Below are positions 31,862-42,900 of a DNA stretch of 64,000 bases, piece after piece. Within the stretch, counting starts at the first letter, position 1. The number at the start of each line of letters is the position of its first letter. The notes beneath the pieces were generated by a model that saw nothing but the letters and a program-made list of their open reading frames with translations, searched no databases and had not been told where the DNA came from. The position numbers were made by a program, and so were the translations under genes. This stretch comes from Rhynchopus sp. YZ270_cl-10 (Eukaryota > Euglenozoa > Diplonemea > Diplonemida > Diplonemidae), in assembly GCA_964035575.1 (NCBI GenBank), contig OZ037933.1, forward strand, positions 434,001-498,000, written 5' to 3'.

Positions 31862-32716
31862 CAGGGCTATTTCTAAAAACCTGTCCCTGTCCCTGATTTT
31901 TGGAAAATGAAAGTTGCCAAAAAAATTGCATGGGGCTTATATACAGGGCTGCCAAAAAATTTGCACGTACTACAGTACTTACCAAGAGAGGGGTGATGGG
32001 CTTTCTGCTCGAAGAAAGTTGCCGATTTTTTTTTGTGTTGGAAAGTTTTCTTCCAGATTGTGCAAGACACGGGGTTTTTGATATTTTCTGAAAAAACAGA
32101 GAGGGCGCACCAGGCCGCATGCCGGAGGTGCTATGATGGGGTTTCTTAGAAAACTTGTTCTCTACACTAACATCACACTGGCACCGTACTCATTTTAACA
32201 AAAACCAAGAACTTGCCCAATTCTGCAAATTGACCCCACCACAGAACGGACGGATTCCGGAAATGCAAATGCCGGTGTTTTCGCGCATTTTCATGTTTCA
32301 GCATCTGGGAGAGAAAATCTGGGTTGTGGATTTACCTTGGCCCCTTTATCTTACACTCATTTTGACCAAAACCAAGAACTTGGCCATTTCTGCAAATTGA
32401 CCCCACCACAGTGCGGACAGATTCCGGAAATGCCAATCGCAGTATGTTTTGGGGCTGAAAAAATTTCAGGGGAAATTTTTTTGAGCAGCATTTTTTGGCC
32501 GAAAATGGGCCCCACGTATAAGCAACCGGGCTCATATTTTCAAAAAATTTAAGTGGTCAAAAAATTGTCCAATTTTCGAGATTGACCCCACCACTGCACG
32601 GGTGAATCCCAAAAATGCAAATAAGGATGTTTTTGGCACAAAATAAATCTGCCAAAAAATTTGTGTCCCGGATTGGATTTTGGACCCCCCGGACCCCATA
32701 TTTAGAAATAGCCCTG
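31862..32716. mobile_element. Non-autonomous hAT-like element
   Basis: Terminal inverted repeats CAGGGCTATTTCTAAA / TTTAGAAATAGCCCTG are flanked by a perfect 8-bp direct repeat GACTTGAC (31854-31861 and 32717-32724). The 855-bp interior has no transposase and carries about three copies of the roughly 180-bp ATTTCCGGAATCCGTCCG-type repeat in inverse orientation, near 32250, 32420 and 32590. An 8-bp duplication with CAGGG ends is the hAT pattern. Confidence 0.8.
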
Positions 32717-33159
32717 GACTTGACTGCTTTCGGAAGTAGGTCAACGACCTGTCAGCGACCTGTCAATATGGACCCCTCCCGGAGCACTAATAACCCTTTT
32801 CAGTTTACAATCGTCACCAAGGAAAAAAAAGGGGGGGAGACTGTATCACATTTGTGTGGGGAAAGGGGGGGTGTGACACAAGAAAGCTACATTCTGAAAA
32901 CTTGAAAAGGGCAGTCCCTTGAAGGACATACCATTGTGTTGCATCAAGTTTTCAAAGAGGGGGGAAAAGAGAAAAATTGTACGATGCACTCAAGCAAACC
33001 CCGAGAACGTGCAGACACCCTTATGGGATGCAGGCAACGTAAAAGAAAGCTGGCTTTGAAACACAACAACCCGCTCGTGAACAGGCGCACCTAATTTGGA
33101 AAAGAACCCTTGTAAGAGGAACGTGCCTCTCGTGCTTACACATTACACATCCATAAAAT

Positions 33160-33245
33160 AAAAAAGTGAAGTTGAAAACTGCAAACGCCTCCACCGTTCA
33201 TCGAATGGACGCAGACCACTGGTTCTCGGGTTCTCGAAACCCCAG
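33160..33245 (-). repeat. Diverged LINE tail, family A
   Basis: AAGTGAAGTTGAAAACTGCA followed by AACGCCTCC and, further right, GGTTCTCGAAACCCCAG matches the LINE 3' end with about 20 bp of extra palindromic sequence (GTTCATCGAATGGAC). Confidence 0.45.
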
Positions 33246-33964
33246 TTAGATAAAACTAGAAGGAAGGAAGGACGGAGACCAGTTAGGTAAGGTGATTCTT
33301 AAGCCTGCCGCACTGTGTTTGCTTCGCCACCTTCGAAATAACGCGAAAAAAGAACTGGTACGATGAATGGGCCTCCACACATCTTGGGGGGAAAAAATGA
33401 TTGGAGCTCAAAAAAAAAAACCCCCCCTCTAATCGCTCTACGTTGGTTGTGTACCTTTGGTGCGTAAGGGTGCACCCCCGAACCTATGATGTCCCTATAT
33501 TCCATTACGAGGTTAACATCTGATATGCCCCCCCCCCCACTTCCTCTCATCAGTAAGACGAGCGGGGATCATTGGAGACGCAAGGGGTGAATATGAAAAA
33601 AAATAGTACTTCAATCATATGCAATAAATTGATAAGACATAGGAAGAGGGAACAAAAATGTTCCCAACTTTTTTTTTCCGAAAAAAAAAAAAAGTGATAA
33701 AATACACATCATAGTGGAGATGAATCTGCCTTTGCTGTGCACACACGTTGCAGGGTGCACCCACTAGCGTTGGGGCATCAAAAACAAAAAAAAAAACTCA
33801 AAACTTTGAAACGAGAAATGTTACCCCCCTCCCTGCACCCCCCCTCCCCAAGATCACTTCTATCCCCATCACCTAAGCCTCGTATCACCACCCTGCCACC
33901 CTTCTGTAACAATGGCTCCTATTAGGTGACGCCTTTATACTGGAATGACTGTAATTTGACTTGA

Positions 33965-34062
33965 AATACAAAGTGAAGTTAAGCTATTAATGCAAGGCAC
34001 ATCTCCGACTGACCCACTGTACGATGCCAGCCCCAGATGGAAGCAGCACCCCCCCCCCTTGC
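33965..34062 (-). repeat. Retroposon tail, family B
   Basis: AAGTGAAGTTAAGCTATTAA, then CTCCGACTGACCCACTGTAC. Confidence 0.55.
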
Positions 34063-34336
34063 AACCAACAGAAGATGTAATTATTTCATATACTTTCTTT
34101 TCTAAACGAAAAGAAGGTAAAAAGGGTAAAATGTACCCTGGCAACTAGAAGATGTAAAAAAAAAAACACCCCTCCAATACAAAGAAAAGTTTATAAGATG
34201 ATCCTAAGCCTCTCTGTGCTTAGTCACCTTCATCATATTCGTTATCGCACAGCAAAAACACCCCATCCTGAACAGTGTGGGAACACCCCCAACCTGGTCC
34301 CTGCAATACATTTTCGAGGCTATGCTGTTGACAATT

Positions 34337-36406
34337 TTATACATCAAAATCCCGCTCCGTTGGGACGAATGAAATGGCTGGAGCACCATTTGCGTGGGGA
34401 GACCTTTTTGACATGCTTTTGTAGAAGGCAGCCTCTTCCGTGCGTTTTCTTTCATTGGTGCTGGCGGTGTGGAGACGGAGCTCCTGGCGTTTGAGGAGTT
34501 CATCCTTCGCTGCGAGCTCTGCCTGCAGTCGTTCTGATAGCGCGGTGGCATCGGTAAGCTGCATACGCAGATTGGCCCACTGGACCATATCCCCTAGCTC
34601 ATTCGCCCCTTCTTCATCCAGAATCGCGCTGTTCGGAAAGCTCGCCTTCAACCTCGCGACCACCGTCGAGGCCTTCCTCGGGGACCCACTCCCTGCACCT
34701 TGCCAACCCTTTCCTAGAAGCGGCTCTACGTTTTCACTTGCTCCCTCTGATATGACGGCGCTAGACATTGCGACTGCTCCTACCGGGCCAAACTGTGGAG
34801 TAGCAGAATAAGGACTTTCCTTTGCATCCGCAACCCCCTTAATAGGCATGAGAGACAAAAGCACCCAAAGCATGCAGCAAGCAAGCTGTGCGGCCGCACA
34901 GTGGAGGGCGGAGTGGAGAGAGGTCTCCGCGGTGTTGACATCCTCAGTCGTAGCAGCGCTGCAGAAGAACCCTACTATAAGGACATCAAGGATGAGAAGG
35001 CAAAGGTCCAGAAGGTGCGTTTCTGTATAAATTGATTCCGTTTTTGGTCCTTTCTGGCACAGCATATGAAGCGACACCACAGGAAGCAAAATCACCGCTG
35101 CAGCGACCCCCACTGCAGTGGTTGCTGTGGATACTGCAACAGAAAACGCTTCGTCAGGACCCCCACCCCCACCCCCACTCCGCGACGTAGCCCAACCCAT
35201 AACCCCCGAGAGCACACAGCTGTGCGCCAGGAAGTATACCCCACGGAGGCCAAACCCGCGCACCATAGACTTTACTGTACCCCCTCCCCCCGCTTTCACA
35301 ACCCACCCCAACCCTGCAAGCCAGACACACACCACGATGCCTCCGAACACACCAAGGTATAACCCCCCCGCGGTGTCCTCCCCTTCAGCTTCGTCGTTGG
35401 CTTCGAGAACGACGAAGACGCTGTATTTCGTGAGAAAGCCTACTGTTGTTTCTACCACAACCAGAAACAATGCGGTGGATGACAACACCGTGGTGGTGAA
35501 GAGGAGCGACGGCGGGGAGGGGGCGGCTTCGCTTTTGGACAGTGCGTCGTGCAGATGGGTGTTATGTGCGTCCTGTGAGGTGGGGGACGGGATGAACAGG
35601 TCTGGGTGTTGATGGACAACACCCAAACTCCCACCTACACCACTACCACCACCTGCACCCTCCCCAGCAGAACTTTGAATATCACTCCCAGCACGCACCC
35701 GCCCTGTCGCAAGCAGCATTTCAATTTCTCCAGTCTCCTTCACCCCACCAATCACGCATTTCTGCGAAGAAGCGAATTGGTCATCATCCACAACCTCTTC
35801 CACAGTTTCTGCAACCCGGGGTCGGTCTACCCTGCCAAAAGCATATACCAGAACACCCCACAGTATAGAGACCCCATACGACAATACAAGCAGGCCTGAC
35901 AACGCAGACGCTACACCATCAAAGAAATCCTCTCTAGTTATATTGTCGGTCTCGCCCGAGAAGGTCTGGGCGTACTCAGGAATGGAACCGTAGGTGGGAG
36001 ACACCCCAAGGAGATAGTAAGCGACACTGTCGGATGCGGGGTGACTGCAGGCAGCCTCGGTGCTGTGTAGATCAGAGATTATCCCTGCCGCCTGCACATA
36101 GCAGACTACCCGGAGAAGCACCGAGGGCACCCCATACAGCGGAAAGCGTTCAGGGATGAGGGCAGGAAGGTGCCGTGCCCTGGCCACAGCGCGCACCACC
36201 AAAAGCACAGTGACAACAAGCAGTGCGATGAACGCGCCTGTCAACAGAAAAGCAGCCTCGCCTGTGGACCCAGAGGGAAGGGATGCCAGGCCAGCACAAA
36301 GGCGTATCCCCCATACCCGGTGGGTTGCATTCCATGAGGGGTCCCCCAAGCACGGCACGGCGGAGAGAAACACAAGCAGCAGACGCATCTGTCCACCCGC
36401 CCCCAT
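34337..36406 (-). CDS. Polytopic membrane protein, unknown function
   Basis: A 689-residue single-exon product. The first ATG after a strong acceptor-like tract (CCTCCCTCCTCCTCCTCAG, about 36427-36445) is 36406; Met at 36388 begins a signal-like segment MRLLLVFLSAVPCLG. About nine or ten hydrophobic helices follow, for example GAFIALLVVTVLLVVRAV, FTTTVLSSTALFLVVVETTV, LYLGVFGGIVVCVWLAGLGW and VGVAAAVILLPVVSLHML. A large hydrophilic Gly/Ser-rich loop separates the third and fourth helices. The C-terminal 170 residues are cytoplasmic-like with a predicted coiled coil (LSERLQAELAAKDELLKRQE). I see no transporter or channel signature. Same strand as the other genes. Confidence 0.75.
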   Translation of the reverse strand: MGAGGQMRLLLVFLSAVPCLGDPSWNATHRVWGIRLCAGLASLPSGSTGEAAFLLTGAFIALLVVTVLLVVRAVARARHLPALIPERFPLYGVPSVLLRVVCYVQAAGIISDLHSTEAACSHPASDSVAYYLLGVSPTYGSIPEYAQTFSGETDNITREDFFDGVASALSGLLVLSYGVSILWGVLVYAFGRVDRPRVAETVEEVVDDDQFASSQKCVIGGVKETGEIEMLLATGRVRAGSDIQSSAGEGAGGGSGVGGSLGVVHQHPDLFIPSPTSQDAHNTHLHDALSKSEAAPSPPSLLFTTTVLSSTALFLVVVETTVGFLTKYSVFVVLEANDEAEGEDTAGGLYLGVFGGIVVCVWLAGLGWVVKAGGGGTVKSMVRGFGLRGVYFLAHSCVLSGVMGWATSRSGGGGGGPDEAFSVAVSTATTAVGVAAAVILLPVVSLHMLCQKGPKTESIYTETHLLDLCLLILDVLIVGFFCSAATTEDVNTAETSLHSALHCAAAQLACCMLWVLLSLMPIKGVADAKESPYSATPQFGPVGAVAMSSAVISEGASENVEPLLGKGWQGAGSGSPRKASTVVARLKASFPNSAILDEEGANELGDMVQWANLRMQLTDATALSERLQAELAAKDELLKRQELRLHTASTNERKRTEEAAFYKSMSKRSPHANGAPAISFVPTERDFDV

Positions 36407-36586
36407 TTCCAACAACACAACGCCTGAGGAGGAGGAGGGAGGGTGGGAAGTACTACTGGGGGGGGAGGTACTGAACAGAGCAGCATTATTTTTATATACT
36501 TTCTTTTCTACACGAAAAGAAGGTAAAGAGGGTGCAAAAAATGTACCCTTGCTTTTTTTTTGTTTAGAGCAGCATTAAAAAAAAAG
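36407..36586. other. Likely 5' region of the membrane-protein gene
   Basis: The minus strand has a pyrimidine-rich tract ending in CAG about 20 bp before the ATG, suited to SL trans-splicing. Nothing else is recognised. Confidence 0.5.
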
Positions 36587-36650
36587 GTGAAGTTATTAAT
36601 ACAGGACCTCCCGCTGACCCACTGTACGATGCCAGCTGGATGAAAGCACA
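36587..36650 (-). repeat. Retroposon tail, family B
   Basis: GGTGAAGTTATTAATACAGG, then CCGCTGACCCACTGTACGAT. Confidence 0.55.
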
Positions 36651-36699
36651 GGCCTAATGCTAACTTTGGGGGAGGGGGGAAAAAAGCGAACCGACGGAA

Positions 36700-37155
36700 A
36701 AAAAAAAAAAAACGAAAAAAAAAATTTCCCTCCGGGAAGGGGTCCAGGGTTTTCGCTTATCTTCATGAAAAAAATTTTTCCCCAAAATCGTGAAGATATG
36801 TCCAAAAAGGGGTCAAAAATTTTTTTTCCGCGCTCCGCGCGAAAAGGTCCGTTCATTTCGCGTAAATACGTGATGACGTGGGATGGTAACGTACATCAAG
36901 AACCAAACCAACCCTTTTCTCACGTTTTTCCACGTCAAGCCCTCGCATTAGGTTCTCTCTAGTGAACGAAACCTTCCCTCAGGACAAGAAGAAACGGCGA
37001 TTGATATCAAAACTTTCTGGCGAAGCCACGGTACGCAACATTTCAAAATTTGTGACCTAAAACCGAACATTTTTACAGCCAGACTATGGTAGAGGGCTGT
37101 GGGCTGCCAGTTTTTGAGCTGCGCCGCAGGCGCACGGTAGGCTACTTTTTTAATG
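36700..37155. repeat. Roughly 450-bp dispersed repeat, copy 1
   Basis: From ATCTTCATGAAAAAA through CGCGCTCCGCGCGAAAAGGT, ACGTGATGACGTGGGATGGT and on to the GCGCCGCAGGCGC hairpin. It is collinear with 42485-42900. Confidence 0.65.
37017..37152 (+). repeat. Double-hairpin repeat (GGCGAAGCC ... GCGCCGCAGGCGC)
   Basis: Two short hairpins about 100 bp apart, GGCGAAGCC and GCGCCGCAGGCGC, are each followed by ACGGTACGC/ACGGTAGGC and then (A/T)AC-TTT. Other full copies: 42770-42900, 48083-48212 and, inverted, 49748-49880. Confidence 0.65.
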
Positions 37156-37184
37156 CCGGCAAGGGGGGTGCATCATTGAGTCCC

Positions 37185-37370
37185 TCACAAGTCTCCATCG
37201 TCACCGCCACCGTCATCGCAATCGCCATCTTCGCTTTCCTCTTTAACATCAACAGATGCAACACCGCTCTCTGTATCTTCAGAGATCAGAACTTCTCCAA
37301 CACTCGATGTCTCGTCGACGGACAGACCCTCCTCCTCCTCGAACCCAGTGGTGGGGGCCGCAGTATGCAC
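37185..37370 (-). other. Acidic open frame, possible orphan 3' exon
   Basis: It ends in a very acidic tail (EESEDGDCDDGGGDDGDL) that looks like a real protein C-terminus. It has no ATG; an acceptor-like GGACACAG lies just upstream. No matching upstream exon was found. It may be an orphan exon, a gene remnant or chance. Confidence 0.2.
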
Positions 37371-38894
37371 TGCTGTGTCCTTCTTTTAATCTCCCTTCCT
37401 CCTGAAGATGCGGGCGCAGGTGCCCACATCTCCAGGACCAGGTACCCACGGCATACCACAGGCAGAGAACCCCCCAAAAACCCCCCATTTTTAAGGGTGA
37501 ACCGACGAACCAACGGATAAATAAAAAAAATAATAAATAAAAGTGAACCGACGAACCAACGGTTAGCATTAGGCCTGATGAAAGCAGTACTCTGCGGCCA
37601 ACAAAAAAAAAAAGTTGACTTGAAATACAACAGCCCGCTCGTAAACAGTGTACCTTGGTACAATGACCGTACCGGGGTAGACCCCCCCCCAACCAATGCA
37701 GTCCTACAATCCATTTCGTGGTTTACATCTGATATGTGCTACTCCCGCAAAAAAATCCCACAACCCCCCCTCCCCTCCCCTTCCCCACCTAGGCTGAACG
37801 GCTTTCTTAGCCAAGAAAACACTTCTTTTCATCTCCCTGAGTTCAGCCGTTCGTTAATCCCTCTTGGGGCTGACCCCCAAAATGATTAAGATATTATTTT
37901 CAATCGAAAGATGAGCTGTCCATCAGCCCCAAAAAAAGCATCGTGCGTCCCAAGGGTGAGATGTGACACCCTATTCACCCCCAGCTAAGCTGCGTAGACT
38001 ACATCACTGTGGTATATGCCCTACTCCTCCCGCCTCCTATCAGATGAATGAAAGGAGCTGGAGACACAGGGTTATGAGGCCTGTGTGATGTTAGGGTCCA
38101 AGAAAGAAAAAAAATTGGGGTCAACGTCAATGAGCAAAACGCTTCTGAGGCGACGGAGAGAACGATACTACGAGCACAATACTACACTTTCGTGGTTTAC
38201 ATCTGATATGCTGCTTCCATCATGAGGCCTGTGTGATGTTAGGATCCGGGGGGGAAAATTGAACCAATGAGCCCTCCCCTCTTCTCCCTCTCACCCCCGC
38301 AACAGCTGGGCATGAATTAGGAATAGCATCGGCCGCCACATCGACACCTGCAAAGGTGAGGAGGCACCTCCCGAAACTGAGCGACTCTTGCAAACAATGA
38401 AGCACCCACGCGTTAGGAGGAAGGACGGGACTCTCACCCTCTATGGCGCTTCATTCCAGAAGACTTACTCCTCCAACGTATGGCCCCCATCGTACGCTTG
38501 CACCACATGCCGACAAATTGCCGGTTCAGGCTTGGGCTCTGCCCTGTTAAGTACAGAAGCGATCCCTCAGGGTGCTGTGACAGCCCCGCCCCACTGAGCA
38601 ATGGTCCACTCTTAGGAACCTACCTAGAAACTACCCAACCACCGCTTTTTGACAATAAATTCGAGCCCCACCTTTTCGTCCACGAGAAAACGTACAATCC
38701 CCATCCCAGGCCTTCCTCCCCATCCTCACCCCACTCAGGTCGAGACAACGCCTTTTTGTTGTTTCAGCAGGAAGCACACCCTCTCACCTCTGCACACTTC
38801 TGCAACCCCCCCCCTACACCCCTTAAGATTCTCTGACCGATTTTAGACGAGACGGATTTTTTCCCTGCATCTTCTGAATCCCCCCCCCCCCCTA
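37371..38894. other. Gene-free DNA
   Basis: No confident gene. 37610-37750 and 37960-38240 share short blocks with each other and with 33050-33540 and 53410-53520 (TACAATGACC, GGTTTACATCTGATATG). A C-run sits at 38881-38892. Confidence 0.45.
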
Positions 38895-39093
38895 GGCATA
38901 GTGTGCAGACGAACAAAATGTTCGTCGATGTTCGTCGTGGGGGGAAAAAAAAAATTTGTTCGTCGATGTTCGTCGTGGGTTGCCCGTGTGGCAGGGACCT
39001 GTTCGTCGATGTTCGTCGACGAACATCGACGAACAAAACCGACGAACATTTTGTTCGTCGACGAACCAAAAATGTTCGTCTGCACACTATGCC
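38895..39093. mobile_element. TA-flanked palindromic element, GGCATA-end family, GTTCGTCGA interior
   Basis: Perfect inverted ends GGCATAGTGTGCAGACGAAC, bounded by TA at 38893-38894 and 39094-39095. The 199-bp interior is built of GTTCGTCGA/TCGACGAAC units in both orientations. Confidence 0.8.
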
Positions 39094-39095
39094 TA

Positions 39096-40291
39096 GGGGG
39101 TCCGACTGTGAGTAAAATTACCGTACAAAAAACTCATTATTAAACTTCTGGTCATCTCCAAGGCAACTGCGGGTGAAAAACACCCTCAGAGTGGGTCACA
39201 GAGGGCCTGTGGGCCGAAAAACGACCCAGAAGCCACCCCAGAATACAAAAAAATGGAAAAAAATAGTGAAAAAACGGCTTTTTGACGGTTTTGGCCATGT
39301 TGGGCAAAATAGCGTTTTTTCAAGAAAAAACCAAAAAAACGGTTATTTTTTGACATCACAAAACCTCCTTTGGCACAAATATACCCCAAAAGTGGCCTGT
39401 GAGTCCATTCCAACCTGTTTTGGACATATTTGACACTTTTGGAAGTGTTTTTTTGGTGTTTTTACGTCAAAAAACATACCCTGGCAATACCCTGACCGCG
39501 CTCCGGCAGCATTCCGGCATGCTGTTTGACCCATATAGGGGTCAAGAAATGGCCAAAAACCCCCGAAAAAGCACTCCGGGAACCCAGATAGTTCCAAATA
39601 TCCACCAGACACCCACCCAAACACCGCAGAAACACGACAGAAAGTCGTCTTAAAAAACACACTTTTTTCAAAAAGGCTATTATGGAGCCTGTCTGACGAG
39701 CTTTTTGAAAAAAGTGTGTTTTTTAAGACGACTTTCTGTCGTGTTTCTGCGGTGTTTGGGTGGGTGTCTGGTGGATATTTGGAACTATCTGGGTTCCCGG
39801 AGTGCTTTTTCGGGGGTTTTTGGCCATTTCTTGACCCCTATATGGGTCAAACAGCATGCCGGAATGCTGCCGGAGCGCGGTCAGGGTATTGCCAGGGTAT
39901 GTTTTTTGACGTAAAAACACCAAAAAAACACTTCCAAAAGTGTCAAATATGTCCAAAACAGGTTGGAATGGACTCACAGGCCACTTTTGGGGTATATTTG
40001 TGCCAAAGGAGGTTTTGTGATGTCAAAAAATAACCGTTTTTTTGGTTTTTTCTTGAAAAAACGCTATTTTGCCCAACATGGCCAAAACCGTCAAAAAGCC
40101 GTTTTTTCACTATTTTTTCCCATTTTTTTGTATTCTGGGGTGGCTTCTGGGTCGTTTTTCGGCCCACAGGCCCCCTGTGACCCACTCTGAGGGTGTTTTT
40201 CACCCGCAGTTGCCTTGGAGATGACCAGAAGTTTAATAATGAGTTTTTTGTACGAAATTTTATACACAAGTCTATTAGGAGTCGGACCCCC
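39096..40291. mobile_element. TA-flanked 1.2-kb palindromic element, GGGGGTC ends
   Basis: Ends GGGGGTCCGACT / AGTCGGACCCCC, bounded by TA at 39094-39095 (shared with the previous element) and 40292-40293. The interior is a near-perfect inverted repeat: 39123-39677 against 39699-40254, with only about two mismatches seen in some 555 bp, around a roughly 20-bp spacer. The mirrored open frames on each arm are identical because of the palindrome and are not evidence of a gene. Confidence 0.85.
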
Positions 40292-40293
40292 TA

Positions 40294-40512
40294 CCCCCCC
40301 CCCCCCCCACGCCTAACCAACAAAGGACACACAACGGGTGTGGGTCCTGGAGGAGACACCCCCCCGTCCTGATGTGAAGAAGCCACGCAAGCCCTGCCCT
40401 TCCCCCAGCCACCCCCTTACTCTCCCATCTCAGCTAGGCAGTGGGGGTGCCCGAAATAGCGAATCCCTCCCCTCCCCTCTCCCCATACATTCCCAATAGC
40501 GCCCTATCGCTA
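40294..40512. other. C-rich gene-free DNA
   Basis: It begins with a C-run and has no recognisable gene or repeat. Confidence 0.4.
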
Positions 40513-41058
40513 CTGGGGGGGGGGGGGGGGGGGCTAATAAAGTATACGGTGCTAATAAAGTATACGGGGGTAATAAAGTATACGGTGCGGAAACCCATTT
40601 TGAGCGTGGAAATCTGTGAAATAAAGTATACGGTTTTTGTGTACATTTTTCTTACTAAAAATTTTTTACAGCATTTTTTGCACAAAAAATCGGGAAAAAA
40701 AAAATTTGATTTCGGTGGTCCGGATTCTGTGCGTGCTGTGATGGGGTCACATTGCGCTGAGAAATGGGTATTTTTGACCTAAAATGCGTGTATCAGTTTT
40801 TACACGATTGGTGCCTGATGGGGTTTAGATTTGTGAAAATTTAAGTCACCAAAAAATTGTTCATTTTTCCACATTGACCCCACCACTGGCTGGAATTGGC
40901 CCAAAAATGTCAATGGTGGTGTTTTCGCGAGGTTTCGGCCACTAGAAACCCCAAAATAACAGTGATTTTTTTTTTTTTTTCCCTTTTCGTTTTTTGGCCA
41001 TTTAAGCAGTAATTCCCGCCGAATAAAGTATACGTATACTTTAATAGCTCCCCCCCAG
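40513..41058. mobile_element. TA-flanked element with CTGGGG ends and AATAAAGTATACG motif
   Basis: Bounded by TA (40511-40512, 41059-41060). The ends are CTGGGGGG / CCCCCCAG with a long G-run at the left. GCTAATAAAGTATACG occurs four times at the left end and in inverse form (CGTATACTTTAATAGC) at the right. The interior includes diverged pieces of the roughly 180-bp repeat (ACCCCACCACTGG near 40870). Confidence 0.7.
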
Positions 41059-41333
41059 TAAGGGAAAGCTTTCTCTCCCCCCCCCCCCAATGACTCCAAT
41101 GAGAAGGAGACTCGAGGCTGGGGGAGAAAGATGTCTATAAAGACCTGTGTGATGCAGGGTCCGGTTGGGGTCCTCTCTGCAGTGTGGGGGTGGGGAGCGT
41201 CAATGGAATCCGGGCGGGGAAGGACGAATGTTTTCGTTGGACACAGCCTCCACAATGCCAGATGAAAATACCCTGCGGACGACAGAAAGTCGAAGAGCAA
41301 CAAAACCTGGTTGGAGGTAGGAACACGAAATTA

Positions 41334-41525
41334 GAAACTTAACACTCATCAAATCACACGATAAAACCCATGGGAGAGGGGAGGTTGTGGTGAAACGCAC
41401 AACACCTCGAACCTGTTTGGGTGTGGAGTGGTCTCTGCAGCGCGGTTCGTCCCCCCTGGAACCGCAAACGTGTGTTCATGATTTTGTTTCTATTTCCTCC
41501 TTCATGAGGTGACAAAAAAAAATAA
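41334..41525 (+). repeat. SINE-like repeat E, copy 2
   Basis: Near-identical to 31668-31845, ending in CCTTCATGAGGTGAC and an A-run. Confidence 0.55.
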
Positions 41526-41845
41526 TAGATGCTTTTGTTTTGTTGTGTACATCTTTTTTTTCTTATTCTTTTTTTTTTGTTTGTTTGTTTTTTTTTTTGT
41601 TTTTTTTTTTAAATTTTTGTTAAATGTATCGTAAGCGTAGATCTGCGTGCCACTGCGTGCCATTGCATATATTGTCTACGGTATTGCCTTGGAGGTACCT
41701 CAAAATAGTTTAAAAAAAAAAAATAGTAAAGAAATAGAAATAAAAAACGGCAAAAATGGTGGGTATTTTGGGGGGGCTTTTTTTTTACCCCGGGGGGGGG
41801 GGGGGGGGGGGGGGGAAATAATGAAGGGTAGTGGGGGTCCATTCA
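41526..41845. other. T/A-run and G-run DNA
   Basis: No gene. A tract of about 30 consecutive G lies at roughly 41785-41815, the longest G-run in the window. Confidence 0.6.
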
Positions 41846-41961
41846 CCACCTGATTTTTACCCCGCGTATAGGCGCGTAAAGGCCCGTATAGGCCAAACCC
41901 CACCCATTTTTCCCAGCCTTTACGCGCTATACGCGCCTATACGCAGGGTAAAACTCAGGTG
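41846..41961. mobile_element. Hairpin element, CCACCTGATTTTTACCC family
   Basis: Ends and interior (GCGTATAGGCGCGTAAAGG) match 21278-21416; the central spacer differs. Confidence 0.7.
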
Positions 41962-42484
41962 GACTCATAGGAAGAATAGCAAGTTTTTTTCAAAAAAAAA
42001 AAAAAAAAAATGCATACTTTTCCTACTCCTCGCCGAGTTTAGTCATAGGCTGTTAACATCACATAAAAGACTAAGAAAATATTGACCCCGCTAGCAAGAG
42101 AAAGCAAGCGGATCGCTTCGTATGCACAAGATGAACGTTGGGCGGGAGATCGAGCGTAATCGGGGACGGGGGAGGGGACGGGGGAGAAGAAATTATCTGA
42201 GTAATTACCAATAAAATAAAAAATAAAAATAAAAACGTTCAGGGGATGGTAGTAATATTAGCACTCTGAAAAAAAGGGGGGGGGAAACGGATCGGTGTAT
42301 TTCGTTTTCTTCAGCATATTTTTTCTTTTTACTATCTATTTATTTTAAAAGTGCGTTTTTGCACTGTGTGCTGTATTTAATTTGCTTTTTCTTTTACCCT
42401 CTTGACTGAGGTTGGACGTTTGAAATGCGGGGCTAAAGCACACAACCTAGAAACACAACGTGGTAGTCTGTACAAAAAAGGAAA
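41962..42484. other. Gene-free DNA
   Basis: No gene or clear repeat seen. Confidence 0.4.
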
Positions 42485-42900
42485 CCGTTTTTTTTTTTTT
42501 TTTGGGGGGGGGGAACAGGGTTTCCGCTTCATGGAAAAATTTTTTTTTCCAAAACCGTGAAGATATGAAGATATGTCCAAAAAGGGGTCAAAAAAATTTT
42601 TTCGCGCTCCGCGCGAAAAGGTCCGTCCATTTCAGGTAAATACGTGATGACGTGGGATGGTAATGTACATCAAGAACCAAACCAACCCTTTTTCTCATGT
42701 TTTTTCTACGCCTGCCTTCCCTCAGTACAGGAAGAAACGGCGGTCATAATATCAAAACTTTTTTGGCGAAGCCACGGTACGCAACATTTCAAAAATTGTG
42801 ACTTAAAATCAACCATTTTTACAAACAAACTATGGTAGAGGGCTGTGGGATTCCGCTCATAAGTTTTGCGCCGCAGGCGCACGGTACGCTACTTTTTTTA
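42485..42900. repeat. Dispersed repeat, copy 2
   Basis: Collinear with 36700-37155, including the CGCGCTCCGCGCG hairpin, ACGTGATGACGTGGGATGGT and the double-hairpin unit at 42770-42900. Confidence 0.65.

Larger units (their letters stand above)
32725..34336. other. Gene-free DNA with retroposon tails
   Basis: No gene recognised. It contains family-A and family-B tails, listed separately, and a repeat with TTACGAGGTTAACATCTGAT near 33505 that recurs near 37715. Confidence 0.45.

Noticed and set aside
34440-35612. Plus-strand frames over the polytopic membrane protein
   Set aside because: Antisense shadows; the minus strand shows regular hydrophobic helices and a coiled coil.
39186-40190. Paired identical open frames on the two arms of the 39-40 kb palindrome
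   Set aside because: Mirrored frames are forced by the inverted repeat; sequence is low-complexity and lacks any domain.
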